A DNA stretch of 64,000 nt from Pseudofabraea citricarpa (taxonomy: Eukaryota; Ascomycota; Leotiomycetes; Helotiales; Dermateaceae): assembly GCA_029641185.1 (NCBI GenBank), contig JAPWGK010000005.1:1116001-1180000 (forward strand), written 5' to 3'. The position numbers and the translations under genes were made by a program. Below the pieces are notes generated by a model that saw only the letters and a program-made list of their open reading frames with translations, did no database searches and was not told where the DNA came from. Of this stretch, positions 48,561-60,549 are shown piece by piece. Position 1 is the stretch's first letter; each line of letters opens with the position of its first letter.

Positions 48561-48683
48561 TCCGACTTCCGAATTCTTTGCATCGAGTAATCCGAAGGTT
48601 TGTCAGTACAACGTTGTTATCGAAGTCCGAACCTCGGGACCCGTCCGAAGTTAATTGGCTCTAAACTTGCGCAGCATCCGATG
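48561..48683. promoter_or_regulatory. CCGA-motif cluster in the divergent MFS/hydrolase promoter
   Basis: TCCGACTTCCGAAT (48,561-48,574), TCCGAAGG (48,591), GTCCGAACCTCGGGACC (48,625-48,641), GTCCGAAG (48,643) and ATCCGATG (48,676) give five TCCGA half-sites, plus a TTCCGA, within 123 bp. The middle site is nearly palindromic. Such CCG/CGG triplets are typical Zn2Cys6 contacts, so joint control of both divergent genes is inferred. Confidence 0.5.
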
Positions 48684-48856
48684 TCATCAAGGTCGAGTCG
48701 TTAGATATTGAACTCTTTTCATCTGATGTACAATACTTAAGTGTGAAAGAATTCCAGGTCTGGATATTTATGAATAATTAGCTGCCTCATTTCCCATATT
48801 CATTTATTTTTTGACAACTTAACCTCCTTTACTCCGTACAAATTTATCCCTGCAAG

Positions 48857-51116
48857 ATGAGCCACCAAGGAGCCTTTCTTGATGTCATCGGACTGTCGTA
48901 CCGTTGTGGTTCTACCGAGGGGACCACGTCAAGCGAGTTTCTGTTCAACTACGACCTTGATACCCTTGTCACTTTCTCTATCGGAAGCTTGGTGATGGGA
49001 GGGGCGATGGGAAAACTTATGCTCACCATATCTGATTTACTGCCTGCAGGAACACCAATTTCAGACCCACGCTTGATTAACCGAGCACGGTTGCTTTACA
49101 GTTTCAGCTCCGCCCAAGGTTTTGAGAAGGCTATCACAATTGATACTGAGGTATGTAATACTTGGAACCTGCTGTTCTCACAGTTACTAATGACTTATCA
49201 TTAAACAACAGATCGAGAATATAGTGTCCAAGTATGCTTCCGAAATTGACTTGGATTCTCCAGACCCATCAAACCTGGACGATATACTCTCTAAAATCTG
49301 TGGGGAGATAGGTATAATCCCGAAAACTGTTTCGCATGCACGAAATCACTTGCGACGGGAAGAAGCGGGCTTCAAAGTTATGCGAGATATCCAGATTCCT
49401 GTGCGAGATGGTGAATTCGTCCTTGGCGACGTCTATTTGCCGCTGGGACTAGGCAAGAAGTACCCGGTCTTGTTGAGTTGCCACATTTATGGGAAAAGAG
49501 TGATATGCTCTGGCCCTAACACACAGGACGCAAAAGACATCGCTGCTTTTGAGATTATTGAAGATAACTGGAACTCTGTCCCAGCAGGTGTTGAGCTTGA
49601 AGTTCCAGATGACCGTGTCTGGTCTGGCAATTGGATCAGTCAAAGAGGATTCGAGAACATTGCGGCGTTCAACACGTCCCGCTATGTGCCCCGCGGATAT
49701 GTCATGGTCAAGATCGATCCCAGGGGTGTTGTGCAAACACCAGGGATCAGAGGGGTTCCTGGCCAGCTCGCTACGGACTTTTTCGATGCTATCGAATGGG
49801 CATCCGAGCAGCCCTGGAGCAACGGAACATCTGCCTTGGTTGGGAGCTCATACGGCGCAAATTTGCAATGGAATGTAGTACAGATGAGACCTAAGGGTTT
49901 GAAGTGTTTTGTGCCTTATGCCAGTAAGCTCTCCTCCTCACCGATGAACTTGCCCTTGTATCTGACCATTTCTGAAATAGTGGACCTTGATGTTTACCGA
50001 GAGGCAGCCTATCCGGGGGGCATTCCAACATTCCGGTATTTAGAAGATTGGTTCGACCGAGTAAAGAGAGCCTCTACTCAATGGAATGATGCTGTTGATT
50101 TATTTGAAGTAATCAAAAAACAACCTTTTCATAACCAGCTGTGGGAAAGTCTCAGTGTGAAGCCAGAGGCAGCAGGTCTGCCCTGCTTTCTAGCTGCATC
50201 TCAGATTTTCATCATTCACGGTCGTGGCGCTTTTGAGGCGTGGCGGGCAATGGATACTAGAGACTCTCATCTTCAACTTGTTGATCGGGACTACTATGCA
50301 TGGCCGAGTAATGAAACATCGGGGAAGATTCTTCAATTTCTTGATCGAAATCTCCAAGGCCACGAAAATCCCAGCCTTGAAAAAGTCGGCATTCAGATGC
50401 GACTTGGCAACAAGCAATGGTATTGGCGCTCTGAGAAGGATTGGCCAGTACCTGGCACCCAATATACGAGATGGTATCTTGTATCCGGTGGATTGTTGTC
50501 TACTAGCTTTCAGAGTGAACCGGAAGCGAAGCACCCGTATTCCACCAAAATTCACACAAACACTACCAAATCGGGCATATCCTTTTCATCGCTTCCATTT
50601 GAGCAAGACATGGAGTTCGCCGGTCATTTTACAGCTAATTTGAACGTCTCGTCTTCAGCTAGGGATGCTGATTTTGTGGTCTCTTTATGGATAGTCGATA
50701 AACATGGCAATGTTGTTCCGCTTGGAGCTAAAGGGGAACCCGAGCCTCTTGCAAAGGGCTTTCTGCGAGCAAGCCACCGCAAACAAGACCCGTTGAAGTC
50801 TCTTCCCGAGCGTCCATGGTTCACTCATACGCAGGAAGACAATGCGCCTCTGGGTATGGACGAAGTGGTTCCGCTTCAAATAGAAATTTTCCCAGCCGCT
50901 GCAAGAATCTCCAAAGGCTGTGCATTGCGCGTAGATATCACACCTACTGAAGATCAACCCGATATTCCAGGCTATCAACCTTTACAGATGAGAGAATTTT
51001 ATAGCGAAGTGAATGAGGAAGGACAAGATGCGATTCATATTGGCGGCGATCATGTCAACTACATCACCTGCCCGGTAGTTCCTTACAGGCAAGGGTATCC
51101 AAATGTCATAGTTTAA
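48857..51116 (+). CDS. CocE/NonD-type (X-Pro dipeptidyl-peptidase S15-like) hydrolase
   Basis: Exon 1 is 48,857-49,150 and exon 2 is 49,212-51,116 (61-nt intron, GTATGT donor, ACAACAG acceptor). They encode 732 residues. From about residue 150 the protein follows the S15/CocE plan. VMRDIQIPVRDGEFVLGDVYLP is the first strand pair, then PRGYVMVKIDPRGV. The nucleophile elbow GSSYGANLQW has Ser311. A PGG-containing cap follows, then the second alpha/beta part ending near FLDRNLQGHENP. A C-terminal jelly-roll closes with YITCPVVPYRQGYPNVIV. The family splits esters, amides or X-Pro peptides. The catalytic His is not obvious in the usual place. The first 150 residues, including a hydrophobic stretch (residues 41-63), are not part of the family and I do not recognise them. 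Divergent with the MFS gene. Confidence 0.85.
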
Positions 51117-52714
51117 GAATTCTGTCGCTGTAGCTTTGTAATACTTCTAATCGGCCTTGTTTAGAAAATTAAATTGGTTACTGAATTTGCCGAATGAAAC
51201 TGAGAGGTAAACTTGGGCTGGAGTACATGTTGTGAATTATTATACACCTATATTGAACTCGCTGATGAATTCATACTATTCCATGGTAGTTATTTGATTT
51301 ACTTTGGACTAATGAAGATGTCTCTTCTTGTATTGGCCGGTTTTCTAAATTTGCAGACATGAATTTGACGAGAACTCAAGTTCCAACCTTTGCATAATCG
51401 AGTCAAAACTCGAAGACTGATCTGCTAGGACAGCTCGAAAAAAAAAATTATACCTCAGGTTCTTTTTGGCAGCTGCTTCGTTTGTTGTTCTTTGAATCTG
51501 TAGCAACTTCACAATAGATATCCTTTATGGTAGCTGAAGCCAGTAAGCTTGTCTCCTAGCCACCTCAAGGTCATTTCACTACATGTGATCTTTGTTAACC
51601 GTTAAATCTGTATGTGCAGCTGTAGCAGAAATATTCCAAGAAGCGTCCGTTGAGCCTATCACTCTTTGGGTCCTTTCGGGTCCTGCCGGGCACTCCTTTT
51701 TGCCAAACAAATCATTTTCCCACCTATGGAGACTCGATGGTAGTTTTTAATTGCGCCTGGAGTTATTTACGCAAAGTCACAGGGGCTGCTAAGATACACA
51801 CAGTCAAAATCAAGTTTGGAAGGAGTCCTTTACGAATCGAGAATGTTACTGATCATATTTGTTAAGATATGAATACCCAATCTCTAAGCTAAAATAAAGA
51901 CAACAAAGCATTGTTCCCTGCATGATTTTCCCTCCTGGGTAACCACAGAATACACTATATAATGATTGATATTCAATGGATTTTGGTCTTTACTCATACT
52001 AACCTTTAAGCATTCTAGCCAAATGGGGTACTCTACCACATGCATCCCGCACGGAGTATCAGCGTCAGATAACACGCCCTCGTTTCAGCCGTTTAAAGAG
52101 GACGCCTCAGTTCAGGTATCCTGAATATTGAACACAATTCATTCAAGGTTCATCGGCTGTTTTGAGTTATTATCGCCCAAGTAGCTGTATAGATTTGCTC
52201 GGGATTGTCAAAGAATTTCCGCAAAACTTGAAGAACGGATTTCGGATCTCGGATTTCGGAAACCTTACGAGAACGGTCTGGGCTAAGGAATGCATATGAT
52301 TTAACGAGACAAACAGAAGTTACGCACAGCATCCCTCGAATCTAGATTTTCTCGGTCCACCACAATTTCAAACGCGTAATAGCTTAAAATCAACATATCT
52401 TGTCTAGATGATGTCTCCGTAGATGGACCCTGCCCTGAAATCAAGGTCGGGATCATGGCGCCGCGTTCATCCGAGCGTACGTCTGGGTAAAGTAAGGATC
52501 CAAGAATTAGTGCCATGGAATATATGGATGGTCCTGTAGGCAGGCATTGCCCATATTCCACCATGTCATCTACTCGATGCCGGGGCCTAGAGAAGTGAAT
52601 TTAATTATCATTCTTGGCAGTGGACCTTGGTACAGCACGACCAGACCGAAGCACAGCTAGTACCAACCTACATTTGACCCAAGAGAATCGGAAGCAGTTC
52701 TCAAAACAAACTCC
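51117..52714. other. Gene-free interval upstream of the second regulator
   Basis: There are about 1.6 kb without a supportable gene. The left part is the 3' region of the hydrolase gene, and a CCGA-motif cluster lies at 52,234-52,264 (listed separately). Confidence 0.5.
52234..52264. promoter_or_regulatory. CGGATTTCGGA tandem motif upstream of a Zn2Cys6 gene
   Basis: Four CGGA copies (ACGGATTTCGGATCTCGG, then ATTTCGGAAACC) are packed in 31 bp, about 450 bp before the ATG at 52,715. On the other strand they read TCCGA, the same half-site as in the neighbouring clusters. Autoregulation by a Zn2Cys6 factor is possible. Confidence 0.45.
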
Positions 52715-54463
52715 ATGGAGGCCATCGTATCCATTAGAGTAAATCGCGATCGTAGAGCCAGCAATGGCAAAGTCAAGACGGGATGTATTACGTGCAAGTA
52801 AGACTGAAAGAACTCCGTTGTTGAAGCTTAACCTGACACCATACTTTATAGAGCTCGACACCTCAAATGTGATGAACAACTACCGGGCTGCATGCGCTGT
52901 AGACAAACTCGAATCCCCTGCCGGGGCTATCTGCCAGTCAAGAAAACACGCAGAGTAGTTAGAAACAAAGGAGTCAGACGAAAACCTCATTTTACGAAAG
53001 ACGATGTAGTAATAAATGATTCGATGGCTTTGAAAGAAAGTCATGAATCTCTGCGAGAAGTACAGGCTCTCGAGTACTTCGTACAGAAGACCGCACTGGC
53101 TATAAGTGATTGTTTTGATGGATGTTTTTGGGCAGTTCAGGTGCCACAACTGTCAGAGAGTGATCCAGCATTGCGGTCCGCTCTCATAGCAGTGGCAAGT
53201 GCTCATGAGCAACTTGAAAACATTGGAAATCTCCTTGTCGGCCGCTGTAAGCCAAATAGAAAAGACATTGAAGCAAGACGACTGTTTGGACTGGATCAGT
53301 ACAATTCTGCCGTGGGGAGGATAGCAGCACAGCTTTGTAGTACAACAAGACCATTGGAGATTACCCTTGCTTGTTGCATTCTATTCATATGCTTCGACTT
53401 CCTCCGAGGCGACTTCAACACGGCCCTACTTCATTTGTGCAACAGTCTCCAAATTGCGAAGACATTGAAAGATGACCCAAAATCGATATCAACAAATCGT
53501 TGTTTGAAGGAAACCGTCTTGAAGACTTTTGAGCGACTTTCGTTTCAGTTGTGTATTACTCACAAGTCATCGTTCGGCACGCAACTTGACCTCCCATCCT
53601 GGGAGGCCAAGAACGCGAATAATCTCGAATTTACGAATTTTTCATCTGCTAGTAAGTCTTTGGAAACAATTTCAAGAGCCTGCTTCACCCTTGTCAAAAG
53701 ACTGGAGCGATATCACCAATCTTCACCGCATTTACACACAAGTTCGAACCTCGACGAAGAGAGAAGAGTCTATCTCAATGCGCTCTCGTCTTGGGATCGT
53801 AAATTCCAAGCCTTGCTTGCTAGAACCATGAACAAAATGGATGCAAAGATGCAACTCGGAATAGACAAGATGAGAATTTTGTACCTGATATCATTGATAT
53901 GGATTGAAGCGAGTTTGTCAGGCACGCAGATGGAGTTCGACCTCCATGTGGATAAGTTCGAAACTATCGTCACGCTTGCAGATTCTATAGTTAGTAGAAT
54001 TGTTGATGGAGTCCTCGACAATCAAAGCGGATCTCGTTACTTCTCGTTCGATATGGGCATTCTCCCAGCGATATATTTTGTAGCAATAAAATGTCGCCAT
54101 TTCACCACTCGACGACGAGCATTGTTCCTGCTCAGACAAGTATCTCCACGTTGTGAAGGGATGTGGAACTCGGAAATCTTAGCTGCTATTGCAGCTCAGG
54201 TTATCTATCTAGAGACCGAGGATTATAAACCAGAAAATCAGACTCAGATGTGTGACATACGTTATCCGGCAGAAGAAAAGCGTGTTATCGATGTTATAGG
54301 AGTTACAGTCAGAAACGGAATGAGGACTATTCACGTCGATAAATCAGAAGCTGGGCCTTCGGTTATTTCTTTAGGGACTCGCCAACAGACTGTGGGGTTT
54401 TTGCGTCGACTTGGTAGCAAAGGAAACAAATTGGGTGCCGAATACCGTAAGATTGTATGGTGA
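52715..54463 (+). CDS. Zn2Cys6 transcription factor (fungal_trans_2 type)
   Basis: Exon 1 is 52,715-52,797 and exon 2 is 52,852-54,463, with a 54-nt GTAAGA...TATAG intron that cuts the zinc cluster. They encode 564 residues. The cysteines (24, 27, 34, 41, 44, 51) have spacing CX2CX6CX6CX2CX6C, and a basic tail (PVKKTRRVVRNKGVRRK) follows. The rest resembles the PF11951 group, with an ALRSALIAVASAHE-like helix and LACCILFICFDFLRGDFNTALLHLCNSL, the usual landmark of that domain. The start is the first ATG of the frame, in a good CCATGG context. It sits between the hydrolase and the FAD monooxygenase genes (227 bp, convergent with the latter), so it is the most central regulator candidate of the metabolic run. 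Confidence 0.88.
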
Positions 54464-54689
54464 TTTTTATTTAGCCAAGGTTCTTCAAAATTTATGTGTC
54501 GTTTATAATAGCTTACATAGTTTACTTCCACACAGTACGTTAAAATTCACATCACTTTCTACAAAGACCAATTTTTGGATCCTTGACAAAGTTTAGAAGT
54601 TTTCATCTTACTAGTTAGCCACGTCGAGAAATACACGTTCAGTGAGATTGGGGCCAAATATAGCCCATTTAGTTCATTCTTCTTACTAT

Positions 54690-56007
54690 CTAAAGCACTT
54701 CGTCTTCAATGTCGTAAACAAGAGGCTTCTGACCTATGCCTAGCTTTTGCAGATTGCAAGTATTATAGATACCCAAACCCGCAGTAATAGCGAGCTCGCT
54801 CACACGTAGCTGCCACGGGCCTTTCTTTTTGCGAATATTTCCATTTCGCTCTGCAGCATCATATATTTCCTTGATTCTTGGTCGCCTTTTCTCATCATAC
54901 TTTTGAAAAACCTGGTCGAGTGAGAGAGACGGCTGGTCCAGAAGACGAGAGAGCAAGTACACATCTTCCATCGCCATAGAAACGCCTTGGCTAGCATGAG
55001 GTGGCATAGCATGAGCTGCATCTCCAAGTAGTAGACAGCGTCCTTTGTGCCATCTCGTGCCTAGTGGAAGTCTGAAGATTGGGTAGAATTTGACCACTTC
55101 AGTCTTGGTCACCATGTTTCTGAGCGAGTCTCCCCATGATCCTTTCACATCGTTTAGAACATTAATGATGGAGTTTTTGAAGCCGTCGACTTCTTTTTTC
55201 CGATGTTCTTCCCACCCATCTCTTGCATCTTGAGATGTCGGCGCAGCAACCTCACGCGATAAAAACCAGTAAACTCCGTCACCAGACTGTGTGCAAGATG
55301 TAGCTGCAAATAGCCCATCGCCTGTCAAGGTGGCATTGAGGCCGTTAAAGGTACCTGGAGCCACCCCAAGCTCCGATGCGGGGAGTAGAGAAAAGACATT
55401 GGAGATGCCTGTGTACTCGGGTGTAGCTTCGGGATCTACGAACAAGCTGCGAACACTGGAATGAATGCCATCGCAGCCAAGTATTATATCCGCGGTGTCC
55501 GTGGTGCCGTCTGTGAAAACTACTGACATCTGCTGGCCTTGCTCGCCAATGCTTGAGAGGCGTTTCCCATAGTGTGTTATGATGCCTCTTTCTTCTGCCT
55601 CTTCGAGAAAGACGGCCATCAAGTCGGTCCTTTTGACTCTTAAATAGCCAAAACCAGTCTTCTCGCTACTCCAGGATACCAGATCCATTTGTCCGAGATC
55701 ATGGCCTTGCACTGAATGTAAGACAAGATTGGTAGCGCTTGATCCCCGGGCTACAAGCTTCTCATAAAGTCCGAGTCGCTCTAGTAAACGCAAGCCATTC
55801 GGTGGGATACCAAGTGCCCCTCCAAGTGTGGTTGGCTCACTGCGTATTTCATATATCACAGGAGTGATACGGCCAGTTGCTTTCAACAGCATAGCAATCG
55901 CTAGCCCCGCAGGGCCGGCCCCAATGATGATAGCCTATTAAAGTCAGCTCCTTGTGTCCACCCCCGCGCCTCTGTTGAAATAGACTCACTTTTTGAACTT
56001 GATTCAT
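54690..56007 (-). CDS. UbiH/salicylate-hydroxylase-type FAD monooxygenase
   Basis: Exon 1 is 56,007-55,990 (18 nt, MNQVQK) and exon 2 is 55,934-54,690, joined over a 55-nt intron (GTGAGT, AATAG). They encode 420 residues. The three fingerprints of group A flavin monooxygenases (PF01494) are present: GAGPAGLAIA at residues 10-19 for FAD, ILGCDGIHSSVRS (the DG motif), and CLLLGDAAHAMPPHASQGVSMAMED (the GD motif). A single-component, NAD(P)H-dependent hydroxylation of an aromatic or heteroaromatic acid is typical; the substrate is not predictable. Without the tiny first exon the glycine-rich loop would be lost, which supports the model. It is cytosolic as far as can be seen. A CCGA-motif cluster lies 215-325 bp upstream. 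Confidence 0.9.
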
Positions 56008-57526
56008 TGTGCCTGGAAGTGTAGGGTATTGAGATAGGAAAGATTAATGAAAGTGTGCGTGCGGAGATCCACGGTGTTGCACAGGAGATTTGTAGAAAAA
56101 GTAAAAGAAAAATAACAAGAGAAGATTGTATCTAGTTTCAAAGTTAAGATATAGGATTTAATAGGGAGAAAGGCCATGAGCCCTTTCTATATGCACTTTA
56201 CGATGGGAATTTTATCACTTGCCTCGGAAAGTACGTTCACAAAGCTTTCTCGGTTGCATTCTATCCTTTCGGTAGTCATTTAAGGTTTCCGAGTGCATTC
56301 TCGACGTCTCCAGTTTCCGAGCACCGAAAGCTTACATAAGCTGCCACTCAATCCACTGGTGTATCAGTAGGTGTCGGAATTCGTGGCAGATTCGGCGAGA
56401 ATACTAGAAACATCTACCAAAATCCAATAATTACTATCTAATATTTCCAAACAATTTAAATCATATTTGTCCTAACCTTTGTACACGTTATATTCCATAT
56501 ATTAAGTATAGGAAAGAATAATATCTAAATGTTTTTATTCGTACTCCGGAAGTTAGATGTATAACTTGAAAGGATCTTATGATTTGAAAGAGCTTAAATT
56601 AATCAGTAGAAGAGATTTTACAATCATAAGAAAAGATCCCTATTAATCGAGTCTATGGTTGTCAGAAGTTCACGCCAAGGTTTAAAATTTCAAAGAGCTA
56701 TTCGGGATAAAGAGACAAACGAAGAATTTAGAGGGCTTATTGCTGTTATATGGGTAAAATTCGACTTGAAGAGCTTTATTTACATCTCTGTACCTCTATC
56801 AACCCTACAAAGGAATACCGATCCGCTACTGCCAACTTGTTGGATTTGTGAGCAAACTCAACGAAGAAAAGAAGTTTCATGATAATATTGGAGTAGAATG
56901 TCAGATATAGCTCTTAATAATTATTCGTTCCATTAGGTGTTGGTTTATTTTAACCTAGCCAAATATCAACTTCCAATGCTTTCATTTTCATTTTCATATA
57001 GATTCATTATATGTCAATTACAATATTACGTCAACAAATTCCTAGCTGACCAGCTATCGTTGCTTGACTAGGCACGCTTTAATTTCTATAATTTTTAGAA
57101 TAACAAGGTTTCATTTTTTAAAGACAGTTTTCCGTTTTTCCTTTTCACCATTGTTATTCTACAATTATTTTCGCAAAATTGGTTCGAGTTCGTCTATCAT
57201 ACTACCAACTGCTAATAATATAACTGAACAATAATTCAAACCCCATTCTGTGTTTTCATTTTGACGCAAGTTGAGTAAAGATACCAAACAACAACTTGGT
57301 ATTTTCTCATTGCATTTCTTTCAGTTTTACTTTCTTATGATATTTTCAACGATGCAAAAATAGCGAACCACGGCTGAAGTATAAAAGTAAATAATTTCAT
57401 TTATTCATAACGCGTATTCGTACAGTAAAAGTCGCAAGTCCACATAACAATGTTAGGAAAGCTCCAACATTTCACAACATCATTCTAATCCAAATCTCAA
57501 GGCATGCATTCGTAGTTCCGTCTAGT
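56008..57526. other. Intergenic region upstream of the FAD monooxygenase
   Basis: About 1.5 kb. The left part is the monooxygenase promoter with a CCGA cluster. The remainder is AT-rich, with no recognisable gene. Confidence 0.5.
56222..56331. promoter_or_regulatory. CCGA/TCGG motif cluster upstream of the FAD monooxygenase
   Basis: CCTCGGAAAG (56,222), TTTCTCGG (56,246), CTTTCGGTAG (56,266), TTTCCGAGTG (56,286) and TTTCCGAGCACCGAAAGC (56,314-56,331) lie in 110 bp, 215-325 bp before the start codon. The last is an imperfect palindrome of the type bound by Zn2Cys6 dimers, and its CCGAAAGC half also occurs at 44.8 kb and 62.8 kb. Confidence 0.5.
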
Positions 57527-59167
57527 TCATTGCCACTTAGCCTCAAGATGCGATGAAGCGATGCCCTTCTCCTCGTGCTGAGCAACACTAACTCTTCTCT
57601 TCTCACGCTCAACATCACCGATAACACCATCAGAATCTTCATACCCAATCTTGGTCTCACGGAAACCATCCAATTCTTTAGCACAGAAGAGATTGAGATA
57701 AATCGGATAAGCGAAAGCGACGAAGAATCCAGCGAGCGGAACACCCATAGCTCTATGATAGCCCTGCTTATCGGCGAGGAGTCCAGTGAGGGAAGGGAAG
57801 AGAGCACCACCACTAACTGAAGCGACAATCCAGGAAGAACCGCGCTTGGTATGGCGACCGAGTCCACGGATAGCTAGGGTAAAGATGAGCGGGAAGATGC
57901 AAGACTCGAAGAAGAGCACGATGGATAACATGGCTACACCAGCTTCGCCTTTGAGGCCCATAGATAGGCAGATGAAGATCATGATTGCAGTCATGCAAAC
58001 CATGAGGATCAAACGAGGTTTGATGAACATCAATCCTCCAGCGGCAGCAAATCTGCCAATCGCGAAGAGTCCCTGGGCAATTGCATACCGATCAGAAGCT
58101 GCCGCATCTGAAATCTTTGCACTTTCGATAGCATACTTGATAAAGTTGGCAGCAACACCAACTTGTGCACCAACATAGCAGAATTGTGCCGCCACACCAA
58201 ACATGAGCTTGTACTGTTTTTTCATGGGCTTGTCCACGTATCCTGTTAGACCGGCGCACTGCTCGGCTTGTAGAGCCATATCGGCGTCAGTAACCTCGGG
58301 GATTGGTGCGAAGTAGAAGACGACGGCAAGTAGGAAGACAAACGCGGCAATTCCAAGGTATGTCCATTGAACGTTGCTGATATCTGTGGGCTCTGTATGC
58401 GAGAAGAAAACACGCGAAGCGAGGAGAGGTGCCATAACAGATCCAACGGCTTGGACGGATTGAGAAAGCTCGAGACGAAACTCTGAGAGACGAGGTGGTC
58501 CGCATGTTGCGATGAATGGGTTTGCTAGTTTTGATTAGCTAAAGTGGAACGTAATTTGCAAAATTCTTACCTGATGTCTCGAGAGTTGACAACCCTGAAC
58601 CAACAATGAAGAGAGATCCACAGAATCCTGCAAAAGATCTATAAACAGCCGATGGCCAGAACATCAATGCCTACAAGTATCAATTAGCTTCGAAATTTGG
58701 CAGAGTTTCATTTTGGGGTCCCTACGCCAACGCCGTAGATAATAAGACCGGTGATGAATGTCCATCGATAGCCGAACTTGCGAACGATCCATCCAGAGTA
58801 AGTGAGAGGACCAATGAAGTAAGCTCCAAAATATGCTCCTTGAAGACCTCCTGCTTTGGCAGCCGTGATGTTAAGAGCAGTTTGAAACTTGGCATTTAGG
58901 ACATCAAGAAGACCATAGGCTAGCACCATTAGCTGTGGCCAACATTTTGATTTTCTCGGCAGTTAACTCACCAAACCCCCACAAGAAGAAAAGTAAAGTA
59001 ACCAAGGTAATTGGAACAATGGATTGGCGAACAGTCAATGCTGATGCACCCGTGAGGCCTCGATTGGAAACACTTTTCTGTCGAACATTGCGAGTTGCGT
59101 CGACAGTCGAAGGTCTTCTTTGCTCCAACACCTCTTGAATCTCTGGTTCTTCGGTTCTGCCGAACAT
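57527..59167 (-). CDS. FHS-family MFS permease (fucose/glucose-galactose transporter-like)
   Basis: Four exons: 59,167-58,972; 58,919-58,726; 58,670-58,571; 58,524-57,527. Introns are 46-55 nt and phases agree. They encode 495 residues. After a hydrophilic N-terminus of about 50 residues the protein shows FHS-family landmarks. LFFLWGFAYGLLDVLNAKFQ crosses intron 1, then GLQGAYFGAYFIGPL. SGLSTLETSANPFIATCGPP crosses intron 3. Later come MKKQYKLMFGVAAQFCYVGAQVGVAANFI, then FPLIFTLAIRGLGRHTKRGSSWIV. Members import sugars by proton symport. The C-terminus (about 45 residues) is hydrophilic. A GTAAGT...GCCAG leader intron just before the ATG is likely. Confidence 0.88.
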
Positions 59168-60549
59168 CCTGGCGACAATCGATTACAAGATACGAACTTA
59201 AAAGTGATAGTAAGTATAAAATATTACTTACTGCAAGAGACTGCCTTGCTTCTGGCCTTTTCAAAAATTCGATGGGAAACCCATCCCTTTTATAGCCACG
59301 TTTCTGCGGCAGATACTTGCCATGAGTTACATCAGTACAAGCCGACCTCCAATGCCAAAAGCTATCGACGGCTTGGATCGATATGGCAAGGATCTGATGG
59401 GTTTGGGCAGATAGCAAATCTTTAGTGAGCCACCAGTAAGTGGATGCGACGAAGAAATCTGGGCTGGTCAGTGGTGCCCGCACAGCTGTGGCGTTTACTG
59501 GGAGGATTGAATTTCGCCAAGGAGCTACCCCAGATCTGCCCAGCCATATAGGGCTAAAGCTCACGGAGGTGTCGACGAAACTCAATCTTTCATTCGACGA
59601 CTTCAGTTCTGGCCGCAGGATATGTATCATGGATTCATGGTTCTAGAGAACATGTCACAGGATCATGACCTCACTGAACACCATCTCGAATTTGGATATC
59701 GCCCGTCTGCAAGCCACGGCCACCCCTGGCGGAATCCCAGCTTTTCTATTCGTTATCAATGGATCCTACCAATCGACTCTGAGTCGTACAGCGGCACTTC
59801 CTTCTTGCGCCGCTATTTTCGCTCAAACACACTCGTCGTCGTCCGACGGCATGTCGCTACTAAGCGAGTTCGCATTGATTCTCCAGACTCCAGTACGGGG
59901 AAGCCGAAGCTTTTAATCAAGCCTTTGGGGCCTAGATTTCGGGCAGATTAGATTTTTGGAATGTTCCTCCCAAGATATCATCTTGGCCTGCAGTAAATCC
60001 AATGACTTATATTCGTGATTCACAGGCATTGCTTGCGCGATAAGATTGCGTTGAGCCCGTCAAAAACCGCAGCATAAGCCGGCAAGCCCATTCTGAATTC
60101 CGTTTTGTGGTGGCTAAATCACTAACAGAATCAGACTAGATCTGGTTGTGGAGACCTCAAACGAACAACCAACAAATCTCAAGCCATCGTGACTTACAAT
60201 CAGCTATGGGAGAAAGGACCCAATCAACATTTACACCTTCTGCCGTATACCAAATACTTATTAATTGATTGTCTTTTTTTACCATACATCGAAATATCCC
60301 TAGACAAGATGACAAAAATTATACATTTATGGACTTTTTGATGTCGTTAGAGGCAATCAGTTACACACAAAGTCTTCACTCTGGACAACGATTGTTGGCC
60401 CAAATATGAATCCAACACGGCTACTAAGTTATTGCAAGAAGGTAGAGAATCTGTCCTTCCAAAACCACTAGTTTAGAAATTAATATCAGACTGCTAAATC
60501 ATTCTCTCGATACTTTCAACATCAGTTCTCGACTTCAAACCGAACCATC
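59168..60549. other. Intergenic region between permease and FMN monooxygenase genes
   Basis: About 1.4 kb, containing the permease promoter and leader (with a probable 5' UTR intron ending at 59,168) and the 3' region of the FMN monooxygenase. No gene is supported. There is a single GTCCGACGG at about 59,839, but no dense motif cluster. Confidence 0.5.

Noticed and set aside
58968..59630. 220-residue minus-strand frame upstream of the permease
   Set aside because: It overlaps the permease first exon in another frame and has no recognisable domain.
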